From NCBI GenBank assembly GCA_947452965.1, contig CANGEW010000015.1, forward strand, positions 1 to 45,230: DNA of 45,230 bases, read 5' to 3'. This DNA comes from Chitinophagaceae bacterium (GTDB lineage Bacteria; Bacteroidota; Bacteroidia; Chitinophagales; Chitinophagaceae). Positions within the stretch are counted from its first letter, which is position 1, and each line of letters begins with the position of its first letter. The notes beneath the pieces were generated by a model. That model saw only the letters and a program-made list of their open reading frames with translations, was not told the origin of the DNA and did no database searches. Made by a program: the position numbers and the translations under genes. Of the stretch, positions 1 to 9,044 are shown piece after piece.

Positions 1-114
1 GAAGATTCCAAAAGCTACACCAGTTAAACTTAATGCTGAACGCAATTTATTTGCGTTCAATTCTTGCAAGGTTAATCTTATGGCATTTTGAAGAATACTA
101 ATGGAAGAATGCAT
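1..114 (-). CDS. ABC transporter permease, MacB/FtsX type (N-terminal fragment)
   Basis: Only the first 38 codons are inside the window; the gene runs off the left edge. The visible residues include IRLTLQELNANKLRSALS followed by LTGVAFGIF. This is the cytoplasmic amphipathic lead-in and start of the first membrane helix found at the N-terminus of MacB/FtsX-like permeases, where the K-x-R-S-x-L-S pattern precedes the helix. The ATG at 114 is preceded in frame by a stop, so the start is well constrained. Such permeases form the membrane part of ABC systems that move lipoproteins, peptides or drugs; the substrate cannot be told from this fragment. It lies downstream of rseP on the same strand after a 90-base gap. 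Confidence 0.6.
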   Translation of the reverse strand, partial: MHSSISILQNAIRLTLQELNANKLRSALSLTGVAFGIF

Positions 115-204
115 ACAATAAAATTAAGGCAAATCAATGCAAAGCCATTCACTAAAAAACATGACAGCAATTATGAAAATAATATTTCAAACTATTGAAC
201 TAAA

Positions 205-1581
205 TTATTTACCCCATCCAAACCAATCATTCCCATTTGCATATAGCATTAAACTTAACAACAGAATCATCCCTGCTATTTGAGCATATTCCAAAAATTT
301 TTCGCTAGGTTTTTTACCTGTAATCATCTCTACCAAAGTAAATAATACATGTCCGCCATCTAATGCAGGGATGGGTAATAAATTCATAAATGCCAAAACA
401 ATTGAAAAGAAAGCAGTAATTGTCCAGAAATGCTCCCAATCCCATTCGTTACCAGAAAAAACTGATCCCATTGATTTAAATCCACCGACTCCTTTATACG
501 CTCCGGTTTTAGGAGACAATATTTTCTTGAATTGATCTATATAAAAACCTAATTCATCAATTGCTTTGTTTATTCCTGCAGGTATTGCAGCAAAGAATCC
601 ATATTTTTTTTCAGAATATTTATATACTCCCAGACTATCATATTTTTCATGAGAAGGTGCCATGAAGCCTATTTTACTGTCTTGATACATACTAGTAGTA
701 AATCTTACGATAGAGTCATTACGCTTAACACTTATTGTAATACCCTCTCCCTTTTTTTTATATTCTAGAGCTTTATCCAACTCATCCCTGAATTCTATTT
801 TAGTTGAATCGATCATTACAATTTGATCATTTGATTGCAACCCGCTTTTACATGCAGGAGCATCGGGCGAAACCTCATCAACTATTACGGGTATGCGTGG
901 AGTAATAATTGGATCTTCAGATTTTTTCCTTTTTTCTATCAGGGTGCCAATTAAATCAACTGGCATTTTTAATTGCATTTGTTGACCATTTCTTTGAATA
1001 ACAACATGATCATTCACAACAATTAACTTCTTCAGTATATCTGTAAATTCAGTTACAGGCTTATCATCAATTGATATTATTTTATCGCCATTTTGGAAAC
1101 CTAGATCTTTAAAAATCGGATCATTAAAAGCAATACCATATTTTAAAGAATCTGTTTTGATATTCTTTTCGCCCCATACCATTAATATCATAGAGTAGAT
1201 ACAAAATGCCAAGAGTACATTCACAATAATCCCTCCAAGCATAATAATGAGTCTTTGCCAAGCAGGCTTGCTTCGAAACTCCCATGGCTGTGCGGGTTGT
1301 TTTAATTGCTCTTTATCCATGCTCTCATCTACCATTCCTGCAATCTTAACATATCCACCTAATGGCAACCACCCAATACCATATTCGGTTTCACCTTTTT
1401 TCTTTTTTACCAAAGAAAACCAAGGGTCAAAAAATAAATAAAACTTTTCTACTCTGCATTTAAACCATTTAGCGGTAATATAATGTCCGAATTCATGTAA
1501 AATAACTAATATAGAAAGGGACAATATCAGCTGAGCGGCCTTTAATCCGACACTTGACCAATCGATTGTTAAGAGGTTCAT
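205..1581 (-). CDS. rseP: RseP family site-2 zinc metalloprotease
   Basis: A membrane-embedded zinc protease that cuts transmembrane substrates such as anti-sigma factors or leftover signal peptides (known for the family). The protein has 458 residues. The zinc motif HEFGH sits at residues 29-33 in the first membrane helix, two PDZ-like regions occupy roughly 150-330, and the second active-site motif NLLPIPALDGGH is at about 400-411, with a last helix near the C-terminus. ATG start at 1581. It follows dxr by 24 bases on the same strand, an association also seen in Proteobacteria, so the two are probably co-transcribed. All catalytic motifs are intact. Confidence 0.93.
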   Translation of the reverse strand: MNLLTIDWSSVGLKAAQLILSLSILVILHEFGHYITAKWFKCRVEKFYLFFDPWFSLVKKKKGETEYGIGWLPLGGYVKIAGMVDESMDKEQLKQPAQPWEFRSKPAWQRLIIMLGGIIVNVLLAFCIYSMILMVWGEKNIKTDSLKYGIAFNDPIFKDLGFQNGDKIISIDDKPVTEFTDILKKLIVVNDHVVIQRNGQQMQLKMPVDLIGTLIEKRKKSEDPIITPRIPVIVDEVSPDAPACKSGLQSNDQIVMIDSTKIEFRDELDKALEYKKKGEGITISVKRNDSIVRFTTSMYQDSKIGFMAPSHEKYDSLGVYKYSEKKYGFFAAIPAGINKAIDELGFYIDQFKKILSPKTGAYKGVGGFKSMGSVFSGNEWDWEHFWTITAFFSIVLAFMNLLPIPALDGGHVLFTLVEMITGKKPSEKFLEYAQIAGMILLLSLMLYANGNDWFGWGK

Positions 1582-1605
1582 AATTTTGATTTGTAAAGAA
1601 AGAAA

Positions 1606-2775
1606 TTATAGTTTAATCATTGAAGCCGCAAAATTACGCGCCTCACCATCGCTTTCAAAATATTCCTGCAAAGTGGGTGATTGAATAAATGGCACATATT
1701 CCATTGTTTTCTCAACCACTGCAGTAATATCAAGAAACCCAATTCTGTTTTTTAAAAATGCCCATACTGCAATTTCATTTGCAGCATTTAGCACACATGC
1801 TTTATTCCCTCCACTTTGTAACGCATCAATTGCTAATCCTAAATTTCTAAAGGTTTTAAAATCAGGCTCTTCGAATGTTAAAGCAGGGTATTTTTTAAAT
1901 GAAAATCTTGGAAAATCGTTTTTGATTCTTTGTGGAAAACCTAATGCATATTGAATGGGCAATTTCATATCTGGAAATCCCATTTGTGCTTTTAGACTAC
2001 CATCTTCAAACTGCACCATGCTGTGAATCACACTTTGTGGATGAATCACTACTTCAATTTGTTCAGGCTGCAGATTGAATAACCATTTGGCTTCAATCAT
2101 TTCCAATCCTTTATTCATTAAGGTAGCAGAATCAATGGTTATTTTGGCACCCATAGACCAATTGGGATGCTGTAAAGCATGATCTCTTTTTACATTGACA
2201 AGAAAATTGGGTTTTTTCCCAAAAAAAGGGCCCCCACTTGCTGTTAAAATTATCTTTTCAATTGGGTTTCTAGACTCTCCGACTAAACATTGAAATATGG
2301 CTGAGTGTTCACTGTCAACTGGTATGATTGCAGATTTGTGTTCAATCGACTTTTGCATCACTATATCCCCAGCCACCACTAAAGTTTCTTTATTGGCAAG
2401 TGCAATCACTTTACCATTTTCAATGGCTTTTAACGTTGGTCTAAGTCCTGCAAATCCTACAATAGCAGCAATCATCACATCGTAAGTGTCAAATGAGGCC
2501 ACTTCTTCCAGTGCTTTTTCGCCCGCAAAAACTTTAATATTTGTCTTTGAAAGAGCCGTTTTTACTTTTTCATACTTAGATTCATCTCCTATTACCACCG
2601 CATTAGGATTGAATTCTAGCGATTGGGTAACCAACAACTCATCATTGCTTTGTGCAGTCAGAATATCTACCTCAAACATATCAGTATTAGCTCTAATAAC
2701 CTCTAATGCTTGGGTTCCTATTGAACCTGTAGAACCAAAAATAGCGACGCTCCTTTTAGGAGTTGCTGATGCCAT
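1606..2775 (-). CDS. dxr: 1-deoxy-D-xylulose 5-phosphate reductoisomerase
   Basis: Catalyses the NADPH-dependent conversion of 1-deoxy-D-xylulose 5-phosphate to 2-C-methyl-D-erythritol 4-phosphate in the MEP isoprenoid pathway, in the cytoplasm. Length 389 residues, normal for the family. The NADPH-binding motif GSTGSIG is at residues 14-20. The metal- and substrate-binding stretches PVDSEHSAIFQ, SGGPFFG, HPNWSMG, DSATLMNKGLE and HPQSVIHSMV are all present in the expected order. ATG start at 2775. Probable first gene of a dxr-rseP unit. No clear promoter could be fixed in the 89-base gap upstream. Confidence 0.97.
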   Translation of the reverse strand: MASATPKRSVAIFGSTGSIGTQALEVIRANTDMFEVDILTAQSNDELLVTQSLEFNPNAVVIGDESKYEKVKTALSKTNIKVFAGEKALEEVASFDTYDVMIAAIVGFAGLRPTLKAIENGKVIALANKETLVVAGDIVMQKSIEHKSAIIPVDSEHSAIFQCLVGESRNPIEKIILTASGGPFFGKKPNFLVNVKRDHALQHPNWSMGAKITIDSATLMNKGLEMIEAKWLFNLQPEQIEVVIHPQSVIHSMVQFEDGSLKAQMGFPDMKLPIQYALGFPQRIKNDFPRFSFKKYPALTFEEPDFKTFRNLGLAIDALQSGGNKACVLNAANEIAVWAFLKNRIGFLDITAVVEKTMEYVPFIQSPTLQEYFESDGEARNFAASMIKL

Positions 2776-2864
2776 AATTTCTATTTTATTCTTTTAAAAC
2801 TATTGCAATTTAATAGATAAAAGCCGTATTGGGCAAAATAGAACACAGAAGTGATGAAATAAAG

Positions 2865-4361
2865 TTATTTCGAAATAAATACAGACAATTCATTAGCTAT
2901 TTTTCGGTCATTTGACAATCGTGGCACTTTATTTTGACCTCCTAATTTGCCAATACTTTTCATGTAGTCAATAAATCCGTTTTTTTGGATAGTAGTTATT
3001 TTTAATGGGGCCAATATATTACCCGTAATCAAGTCGTCGTAATAAGTATTTTTTAATCTAAGATTCTGTTCTAAAGATGAAGCAAATAAAGGAAGGTCTT
3101 GAGGCTGGTGTTCAAACTCTACAAACCATTCATGATAACTCTTGCCTTGATCATTACTAACAAATGGCGCTACTGTAAATTCTGTAATAGAAACCCCTAA
3201 TTCTTCACATGCTTTTAAAACTGCATATTCTACTTCTTCCGCAATAACATGCTCACCGAAAGCTGAAATAAAATGCTTAATTCGTCCGGTAACAAGAATT
3301 CGGTATGGTTCTTTTGAAATAAATTTTACTGTATCGCCAATGCTATATGCCCATAATCCGGCATTGCTACTAATGACCAGCGCATAATTCACCCCTAATT
3401 CCACTTCTTTGAGACATAATCTTTTTGGATGATCTTTACCTATTTCATCCATTGGTATGAATTCATAAAAAATACCGCTATTGGTATTTAACCACAAACC
3501 TGGCTCATGAATATTGTCTTGAAATGCGAAAAAACCCTCACTTGCTGGGAATAATTCTATGGTATCAATATTTCTGCCAATACTATCCATTAACTTCTGC
3601 TTGTACGGTTCAAAATTCACTCCTCCCTGAACCATTACACTAAAATTAGGAAACAAATCACCTACTTTTTTGCCTGTTTTTTCAATGAGTCTGTCAAAAT
3701 ACATCTGCATCCACGGGGGTATACCGCTGATCAATGACATGTTTTGATTTTCTGTTTCTAAAACTATTTGCTGTAACTTCTCTTCCCAATCCTCTATACA
3801 ATTGGTTTCATAAGAAGGCAACTGATTGGATTGTAAATATTTTGGTATATGATGATTCACAATACCACTTAAACGCCCGGTTGCCACACCACCTACTCTC
3901 TCTAATTCAGGAGACCCACTTAAGAAGATCATTTTACCATTTGCAAACTGAGCATTACCCGATTCGGCCATATAATACAACAAAGCATTTCTGGCAGAAT
4001 GAATATGATTAGGAATCGAATCTTTGGTAATAGGAATGTATTTTACTCCGCTTGTCGTTCCACTGGTTTTTGCAAAATAAATGGGCTGGCCTTTCCATAA
4101 TACGTTTTGCTTGCCTGATTTTATCTTTTCGATATACTCCTTATACTGTTCGTAATCTCTTACAGGAACTTGTTTCACAAAATCCGCATGCGTTCGAATA
4201 GATTGAAATTGATGCTCTTTACCAAAATCTGTAACACTAGCAGACTTAATCAGAGACTGAAAAATAGCTTCTTGATCAGCAATAGCTGAAAGCTTATCCT
4301 TGTTTATTTGCCTATGTATAAAATTAGCAAACGGCTTAGCTAAGAAAGATTTAATCTTCAT
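2865..4361 (-). CDS. GH3 family adenylate-forming ligase
   Basis: A 498-residue protein of the GH3 family, named after plant auxin-amino acid conjugating enzymes. The family activates a carboxylic acid with ATP and transfers the acyl group to an amine; the bacterial substrate is unknown. The ATP phosphate-binding motif TSGTTSG is at residues 99-105. Further family signatures are ELFPASEGFFAFQ in the middle, YSIGDTVKF, and GRIKHFISAFGEHV before the C-terminal lid domain. ATG start at 4361. It stands alone, divergent from mtaB over 96 bases that carry a TACATTTG box. It is common in Bacteroidota as a housekeeping-type gene; I do not infer auxin metabolism. Confidence 0.88.
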   Translation of the reverse strand: MKIKSFLAKPFANFIHRQINKDKLSAIADQEAIFQSLIKSASVTDFGKEHQFQSIRTHADFVKQVPVRDYEQYKEYIEKIKSGKQNVLWKGQPIYFAKTSGTTSGVKYIPITKDSIPNHIHSARNALLYYMAESGNAQFANGKMIFLSGSPELERVGGVATGRLSGIVNHHIPKYLQSNQLPSYETNCIEDWEEKLQQIVLETENQNMSLISGIPPWMQMYFDRLIEKTGKKVGDLFPNFSVMVQGGVNFEPYKQKLMDSIGRNIDTIELFPASEGFFAFQDNIHEPGLWLNTNSGIFYEFIPMDEIGKDHPKRLCLKEVELGVNYALVISSNAGLWAYSIGDTVKFISKEPYRILVTGRIKHFISAFGEHVIAEEVEYAVLKACEELGVSITEFTVAPFVSNDQGKSYHEWFVEFEHQPQDLPLFASSLEQNLRLKNTYYDDLITGNILAPLKITTIQKNGFIDYMKSIGKLGGQNKVPRLSNDRKIANELSVFISK

Positions 4362-4388
4362 TCAAAAAGAATTGTTTACAACTAAAAG

Positions 4389-4396
4389 CAAATGTA
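4389..4396 (-). promoter_or_regulatory. Candidate -7 box for the GH3-family gene
   Basis: Read on the minus strand the sequence is TACATTTG, a perfect match to the Bacteroidota -7 consensus TAnnTTTG, 27 bases before the GH3-family start codon. No TTG was found at the usual -33 distance, so this rests on the -7 box alone. Confidence 0.35.
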
Positions 4397-4441
4397 TTGA
4401 TATTTATTTTATTCATGAATAGGCTGAGACAGTTGTAATAA

Positions 4442-4457
4442 TTTGTAATTTTACAAA
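4442..4457. promoter_or_regulatory. Inverted repeat abutting the mtaB start codon
   Basis: TTTGTAA-TT-TTACAAA, two perfect 7-base arms with a 2-base centre, ending directly before the ATG of mtaB. It could be an operator overlapping the transcription start, or an RNA hairpin that limits access to the start codon. No bound protein can be named. Confidence 0.35.
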
Positions 4458-5729
4458 ATGAGCAAAACGGTTGCATTACATACTCTTGGCTGCAAGTTAA
4501 ACTTTAGCGAAACCACTGCCATGTCGCGAATGCTCGAAAACGAAGGCTTCATCAATAAAAATTTTGATGAGGTGGTGGATTTTTATGTAATTAACACTTG
4601 TTCCGTTACCGACAACGCGGATAAAGAATGCAGACAATTAGTAAGAAGAATTCAAAAGAAAGCCCCTGAAGCCATGGTGGTGATTACGGGATGTTATGCT
4701 CAATTAAAACCTGAAGAAATCGCTTCCATTCCAGGTGTAAATTTAGTTCTAGGTGCAGCTGAAAAATTTAAAATCAGCGACCATTTAAAAAACCTCACCA
4801 AAAATGACACTGGGAAAATTTGCAGCTGTGACATTGAAGATGTAAATATTTTCACTGCCTCCTATTCCTTAAAAGAAAGAACACGTATTTTTTTGAAAGT
4901 ACAAGATGGATGTGATTACAATTGTAGTTTTTGTACCATACCAATGGCGAGAGGCAAAAGCAGAAGCGACAGCATTCAAAACGTACTGACAAACGTTGAA
5001 GAAATTACAAAAGATGGATCAACTAAAGAAATAGTATTAACCGGCATTAATTTAGGCGATTTTGGCAAAGGACTTCATGGAGGAAAAAAAAGAGAAGAAA
5101 GCTTTTGGGAATTGATGCTAGCTTTGGAAGAGAAGGCTCCTATTGACAGAATAAGAATATCTTCCATAGAGCCTAATCTATTAACCAACGAGATGATTGA
5201 AATGGTGAGTACAAGCAAAAAATTCATGCCTCACTTTCACATCCCACTTCAAAGTGGTAATGATGAAACTTTGGCTAATATGAGAAGAAGATACAAAAGA
5301 GAATTGTACTCAGAAAAAGTATCCTTAATAAAAAAACTCATGCCGCATGCGTGTATTGGTGTGGATGTAATTACAGGATTTCCAGGTGAAACAGACGATC
5401 ATTTTGAAGATACCGCCCGATTTATAAGTGATTTAGATGTATCTTATTTGCATGTGTTTACTTATTCTGAAAGAGACCACACAAAAGCCCTTGAGATAAA
5501 ACCTGTAGTTCCAATGTCCATCAGAAACAATCGGAATAAAATACTGAGAAATATCAGTTATGAAAAAATGCAACGTTTTACAAACGAATTTATAGGCAGC
5601 ACCAGAAAAGTTCTGTTTGAGGGCAAAAACAAAAATGGAATGATGGAAGGTTATACTGATAATTATATTAAAGTATCAACGATATTCACCCCTGAACTAG
5701 AGAATCAAATCATTGATTGGAAAATTTAA
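4458..5729 (+). CDS. mtaB: tRNA t6A37 methylthiotransferase MtaB
   Basis: A radical-SAM enzyme that converts N6-threonylcarbamoyladenosine at tRNA position 37 to its 2-methylthio form. The 423-residue protein has the three parts of the family. The N-terminal domain holds the auxiliary iron-sulphur cluster (C12 in LGCKLN, C48 in NTCSVT, C79 in TGCYAQ). The radical-SAM domain carries the CxxxCxxC motif at residues 152-159, and a TRAM-like RNA-binding end follows. The LGCKLN motif and short spacing favour MtaB over MiaB. It is the only + strand gene in the left half of the window, and its stop codon directly touches the stop codon of the convergent CpsB-like gene. Confidence 0.93.
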   Translation: MSKTVALHTLGCKLNFSETTAMSRMLENEGFINKNFDEVVDFYVINTCSVTDNADKECRQLVRRIQKKAPEAMVVITGCYAQLKPEEIASIPGVNLVLGAAEKFKISDHLKNLTKNDTGKICSCDIEDVNIFTASYSLKERTRIFLKVQDGCDYNCSFCTIPMARGKSRSDSIQNVLTNVEEITKDGSTKEIVLTGINLGDFGKGLHGGKKREESFWELMLALEEKAPIDRIRISSIEPNLLTNEMIEMVSTSKKFMPHFHIPLQSGNDETLANMRRRYKRELYSEKVSLIKKLMPHACIGVDVITGFPGETDDHFEDTARFISDLDVSYLHVFTYSERDHTKALEIKPVVPMSIRNNRNKILRNISYEKMQRFTNEFIGSTRKVLFEGKNKNGMMEGYTDNYIKVSTIFTPELENQIIDWKI

Positions 5730-6464
5730 TCACAAATCATTCCAATGCCTTTCTGATAGATGCTTGTGCAAAATATTTCTTGTTTTTGGATCACTGAGCA
5801 TCAGTAGATGTTTATCATGATGCAAATCGGTACCCAAGTAAGAAGCTAAGCCATTCTCTATTATATAAACAGCAGCATTGGCTGCGCCTTTTCCGTAAAA
5901 CCCCGCAAGTGATAACAAATTAATTTGCAGCATAAATCCCAAATCAACTAGCCTATTGTATGTTTTAAGATTGTGTTGAAAATAACCATATCGCTCAGGA
6001 TGAGCCAATATAGGCTTATAGCCAGACATCTGAATTTCGAATGACAGTTCATTTAAATTAGTGGGGGCAAATGCATAAGAGAACTCAGTAAGTATGTAGT
6101 TGTCTTTGATAGTCAGAAGTTTTTCTTTGCGTTGCAACAACTCTAAAAAATAACTATCTAACATATATTCAGCAGCAGCAGAAACTTCAAAATCAATTTG
6201 CTGAATTGCCAACTCGGATTTTAATTTTGATAACGATTGTTGAATCGTTGAAGCATCATTTTTATATAAGTCCCCAATAATATGAGGTGTTGCAATAGAT
6301 TTTGTGACGCCAAGATTCATCAATCCTTTCACCAAAAAAATTGACGTTTCTACGTTAACGGCACCATCATCAATTCCTGGCAAAATATGTGAATGAATGT
6401 CCGTATGAATAGGAAAATAATCTGGAAATTCCGGCTCTTTTGATTTTCTTAAAAATGAAAACAT
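5730..6464 (-). CDS. CpsB/YwqE-like PHP-domain tyrosine phosphatase
   Basis: A manganese-dependent phosphatase of the PHP superfamily, expected to dephosphorylate the Wzc-like tyrosine kinase of the same operon and so control chain assembly. The 244-residue protein starts with the metal-binding HSHILPGIDDG motif (H24, H26). It also has IATPHI near residue 60, the metal-ligand glutamate region in AAAEYMLD, ILAHPERYGYF, and LGTDLHHD near the end, which matches the CpsB/CapC layout. It is the last gene of the 24-gene polysaccharide operon, 20 bases after the preceding GT2, and its stop codon abuts that of mtaB. No terminator is visible in the junction. Confidence 0.88.
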   Translation of the reverse strand: MFSFLRKSKEPEFPDYFPIHTDIHSHILPGIDDGAVNVETSIFLVKGLMNLGVTKSIATPHIIGDLYKNDASTIQQSLSKLKSELAIQQIDFEVSAAAEYMLDSYFLELLQRKEKLLTIKDNYILTEFSYAFAPTNLNELSFEIQMSGYKPILAHPERYGYFQHNLKTYNRLVDLGFMLQINLLSLAGFYGKGAANAAVYIIENGLASYLGTDLHHDKHLLMLSDPKTRNILHKHLSERHWNDL

Positions 6465-6484
6465 ATATTATTTAAAAAAGAAAA

Positions 6485-7234
6485 TTATTTTTTATAATAC
6501 TGATGAAGTTTACTCAGTGGCTTTAGTATAGAAACAATAAAAGAAAAGGGAATATTATTTTTTCTCATTGCTAAGTAATCTCTTCTGTTAGCCCTTAATC
6601 TCATTTTGAGACTGCTGTTACTTTGTCCACCTCTTCTCATTTTCACAATTAATTTAGGCAAATAAAATGAAGAAACCTTATTCTTAAACAAATACCTGCA
6701 CATTAATTCATAATCAGCTGCACTGAAAAAGTGATTTTCATATCCCCCATATTTTTCATATACAGACCTTTTGAAATAAAAAGTAGGATGAGCAGGCATC
6801 CATCCTCTAAAAAAAAGACTACGTTTATAGGGTTTCCCTTTCCAGATTCTATACACCTTAGTAAGGTCCATTTGGTCTACATATTCTAAATCTCCATATA
6901 AACTGTCTATTGTATTTTCTTGAAATACTTTCACAATTTCAGCTATCACATCATCTGCTTCTAAAATATCATCGCTATTTAAGATCCCGATAATATCTCC
7001 CGTAGACAATTCCATTCCTTTATTGAGGGCATCATACATTCCTCTATCTGTCTCAGAAATCCAGCTTGTTATATTCTTCTCATGCTTTTTTATTTTTTCA
7101 ACCGTTCCATCGTTGGATTTACCATCTATAATAATATGTTCAATATTAGGATAGGTCTGATTAGCTACAGAAAGAATGCAATCCTCAATGTATTTGACAG
7201 AATTAAATGTAACAGTAATAATGGTAACTTTCAT
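6485..7234 (-). CDS. Glycosyltransferase family 2 (WcaA/WcaE-like)
   Basis: A 249-residue GT-A fold transferase expected to add one sugar from a nucleotide donor on the cytoplasmic face of the membrane. The opening VTIITVTFNSVKYIEDCI and HIIIDGKSNDGT are the nucleotide-binding strands. NSDD at about residue 85 is the metal-binding DxD equivalent. The AHPTFYFKR and AADYELMCRY stretches resemble the acceptor side of colanic-acid-type GT2 enzymes. It has no membrane segment, apart from a hydrophobic patch near the C-terminus. It is the penultimate gene of the operon, 49 bases after the carbamoyltransferase, with a hairpin in that gap. Donor and linkage cannot be deduced. Confidence 0.85.
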   Translation of the reverse strand: MKVTIITVTFNSVKYIEDCILSVANQTYPNIEHIIIDGKSNDGTVEKIKKHEKNITSWISETDRGMYDALNKGMELSTGDIIGILNSDDILEADDVIAEIVKVFQENTIDSLYGDLEYVDQMDLTKVYRIWKGKPYKRSLFFRGWMPAHPTFYFKRSVYEKYGGYENHFFSAADYELMCRYLFKNKVSSFYLPKLIVKMRRGGQSNSSLKMRLRANRRDYLAMRKNNIPFSFIVSILKPLSKLHQYYKK

Positions 7235-7237
7235 TCA

Positions 7238-7268
7238 ATAGTCTGCACGAAATGATGTAACAGACTAC
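7238..7268 (-). other. Intercistronic hairpin between the carbamoyltransferase and GT2 genes
   Basis: On the minus strand TAGTCTG and CAGACTA form a perfect 7-base stem, extendable by one G-U pair, around a 15-base loop. The hairpin fills most of the 49-base gap, and no T-run follows it. It could protect or delimit a processed transcript, or it could be chance. Confidence 0.35.
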
Positions 7269-7283
7269 AATAATAAAGTATTA

Positions 7284-9038
7284 TTAGGAAATTTTAGACA
7301 GAGAGAGATTTTTTCTAGTAACCAATATGTTTTCCATGACCAACATATCCATATTAGTTCTTATAAAACAATCAATTGCATGATGAGGATTATTTACAAT
7401 TGGCTCATTTTCATTAAATGATGTATTTAGCAAGATGGGTATACCTGTTTTATTATAAAAAGTTTTAATCAATTGATGATAATGCGTCGATACAGTTGCA
7501 TCCACGGATTGTAATCTACCTGTTCCATCAATATGAGTTACTGCTGGAATCAAAGAACGTTTTTCAGCTTTGATTACAAACACTTTTTCCATAAATGGAA
7601 CAGGCTCTTCGAGTTCAAAATATTCTGAAACATATTCTTTTAAAATCGAAGGTGCAAATGGCCTGAAACTTTCACGCCTTTTAATTTTTGCATTTAGTAT
7701 TTCTTTTGCATCAGTTCTTCTCGGGTCTGCTAAAATGGATCTTGCCCCAAGTGCTCTCGGTCCAAATTCCGATCTGCCGTTCATCCAGCCCACTACCCCC
7801 CCATCAATTAAACAGTTGGTTACATGGTCATAGATTTCATTAAATGAAAGTTGTATAAATCCGATTCCTTTTTCGTTTAAAATAGAGATAATTTGTTCAT
7901 TTGAAAATTTACTGCCAGTATATGCAGACAATATAGCCTTTTGACGAGGCATTTTTTTAATTTGATGTTGAAGATACAATGCAGCTCCAAATGAGATGCC
8001 CGCATCACTACCTGCAGAGGGAATATACACTTGTTTGAAATTAGTATGGGAAGAAATTTTACCATTCACAACACTATTTTGTGCAACTCCTCCAGCTAAA
8101 CACAGATTGGTGAGTCCAGTCTTTTTTTGATAAAAATTTAAAATATGTAATATCGTTTCTTCTGTTATTTTTTGAACAGAAGCTGCTAAATCATTGTGAA
8201 AGGATGTAATAGGTTCTCCTGCTTTTCTTGCAGTTCCAAAAATCTTTTCTAATTTTTTTGAATAAAGTGGCTGAATTGTAGGGATATTATTTTCACTATA
8301 TGAAACTAATCCCGCTGTACCCTTTCTAAAAAATTGCAAATCCAATTCAAAAAGACCATTCTGTTTACATCTAAGTACCTTTTTTAAATCATTCACATAC
8401 AAAGGTGAACCATACGGCGCCATTCCCATTACTTTATATTCATCTCCATAATTAGGAAAGCCTAATAGCTGAGTAAACGCAGTGTAAAACAAACCTATGG
8501 AATGAGGAAAATCTACAGATTCTATAATCTCTAAATCATTTTTATTTCCAATAGCAATCATAGTAGTACTAAAATCGCCAGAGCCGTCTATAGAAACACA
8601 AAGCGCTTTTTCAAAATCAGATGCAAAAAAAGCAGATGCCAAATGGCACTTGTGATGTTCTATATTAATAATTTTATTATTAAAAGTTGTAATACTTTTA
8701 TTAAAAAGAAGCGCTAATTCTTCATCAATTGATGTTGTTTTCTTAGCATTGAATAGTCTATCTTTTATCGCCGGAATATTTACTAAAGGATTTTTTGCGA
8801 CATACAATATCTTTTTTAAAAATTTTGCATAGGGATCTCTGCCTATTACAAAAAAATCGATCTCTTCTATTGACAAACCCGCCTCTTCCACACAAAATTG
8901 AATGGATTGAGCTGGAAAGCCCGACCAATGTTTAACTCTAGTAAATCTCTCTTCTTCAATTGCTGCAATCAATTTGCCATTCACAAAAATAGCGGCTGAA
9001 GCATCGGCATGAAAAGCATTAATACCAACAATGTTCAT
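7284..9038 (-). CDS. NodU/CmcH family carbamoyltransferase
   Basis: Transfers a carbamoyl group from carbamoyl phosphate, through carbamoyl-adenylate, to a hydroxyl of its acceptor; in this setting the acceptor is probably a sugar of the polysaccharide. The 584-residue protein has the two family parts. The N-terminal Kae1/ASKHA-like domain shows GINAFHADASAA at the start, EEERFTRVKHW, the metal-binding HHKCHLASAFF and DGSGD. The C-terminal carbamoyl-transfer domain shows GRSEFGPRALGARSIL and FRPFAPS. ATG start at 9038, 6 bases after the exosortase gene, so the two are translationally close. No frame damage is seen. Confidence 0.9.
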   Translation of the reverse strand: MNIVGINAFHADASAAIFVNGKLIAAIEEERFTRVKHWSGFPAQSIQFCVEEAGLSIEEIDFFVIGRDPYAKFLKKILYVAKNPLVNIPAIKDRLFNAKKTTSIDEELALLFNKSITTFNNKIINIEHHKCHLASAFFASDFEKALCVSIDGSGDFSTTMIAIGNKNDLEIIESVDFPHSIGLFYTAFTQLLGFPNYGDEYKVMGMAPYGSPLYVNDLKKVLRCKQNGLFELDLQFFRKGTAGLVSYSENNIPTIQPLYSKKLEKIFGTARKAGEPITSFHNDLAASVQKITEETILHILNFYQKKTGLTNLCLAGGVAQNSVVNGKISSHTNFKQVYIPSAGSDAGISFGAALYLQHQIKKMPRQKAILSAYTGSKFSNEQIISILNEKGIGFIQLSFNEIYDHVTNCLIDGGVVGWMNGRSEFGPRALGARSILADPRRTDAKEILNAKIKRRESFRPFAPSILKEYVSEYFELEEPVPFMEKVFVIKAEKRSLIPAVTHIDGTGRLQSVDATVSTHYHQLIKTFYNKTGIPILLNTSFNENEPIVNNPHHAIDCFIRTNMDMLVMENILVTRKNLSLSKIS

Positions 9039-9044
9039 ATGTAA

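Noticed and set aside
2865..2878. Perfect 14-base palindrome TTATTTCGAAATAA
   Set aside because: It overlaps the last codons and stop of the GH3-family gene and has no loop or T-run; probably chance in AT-rich coding sequence.
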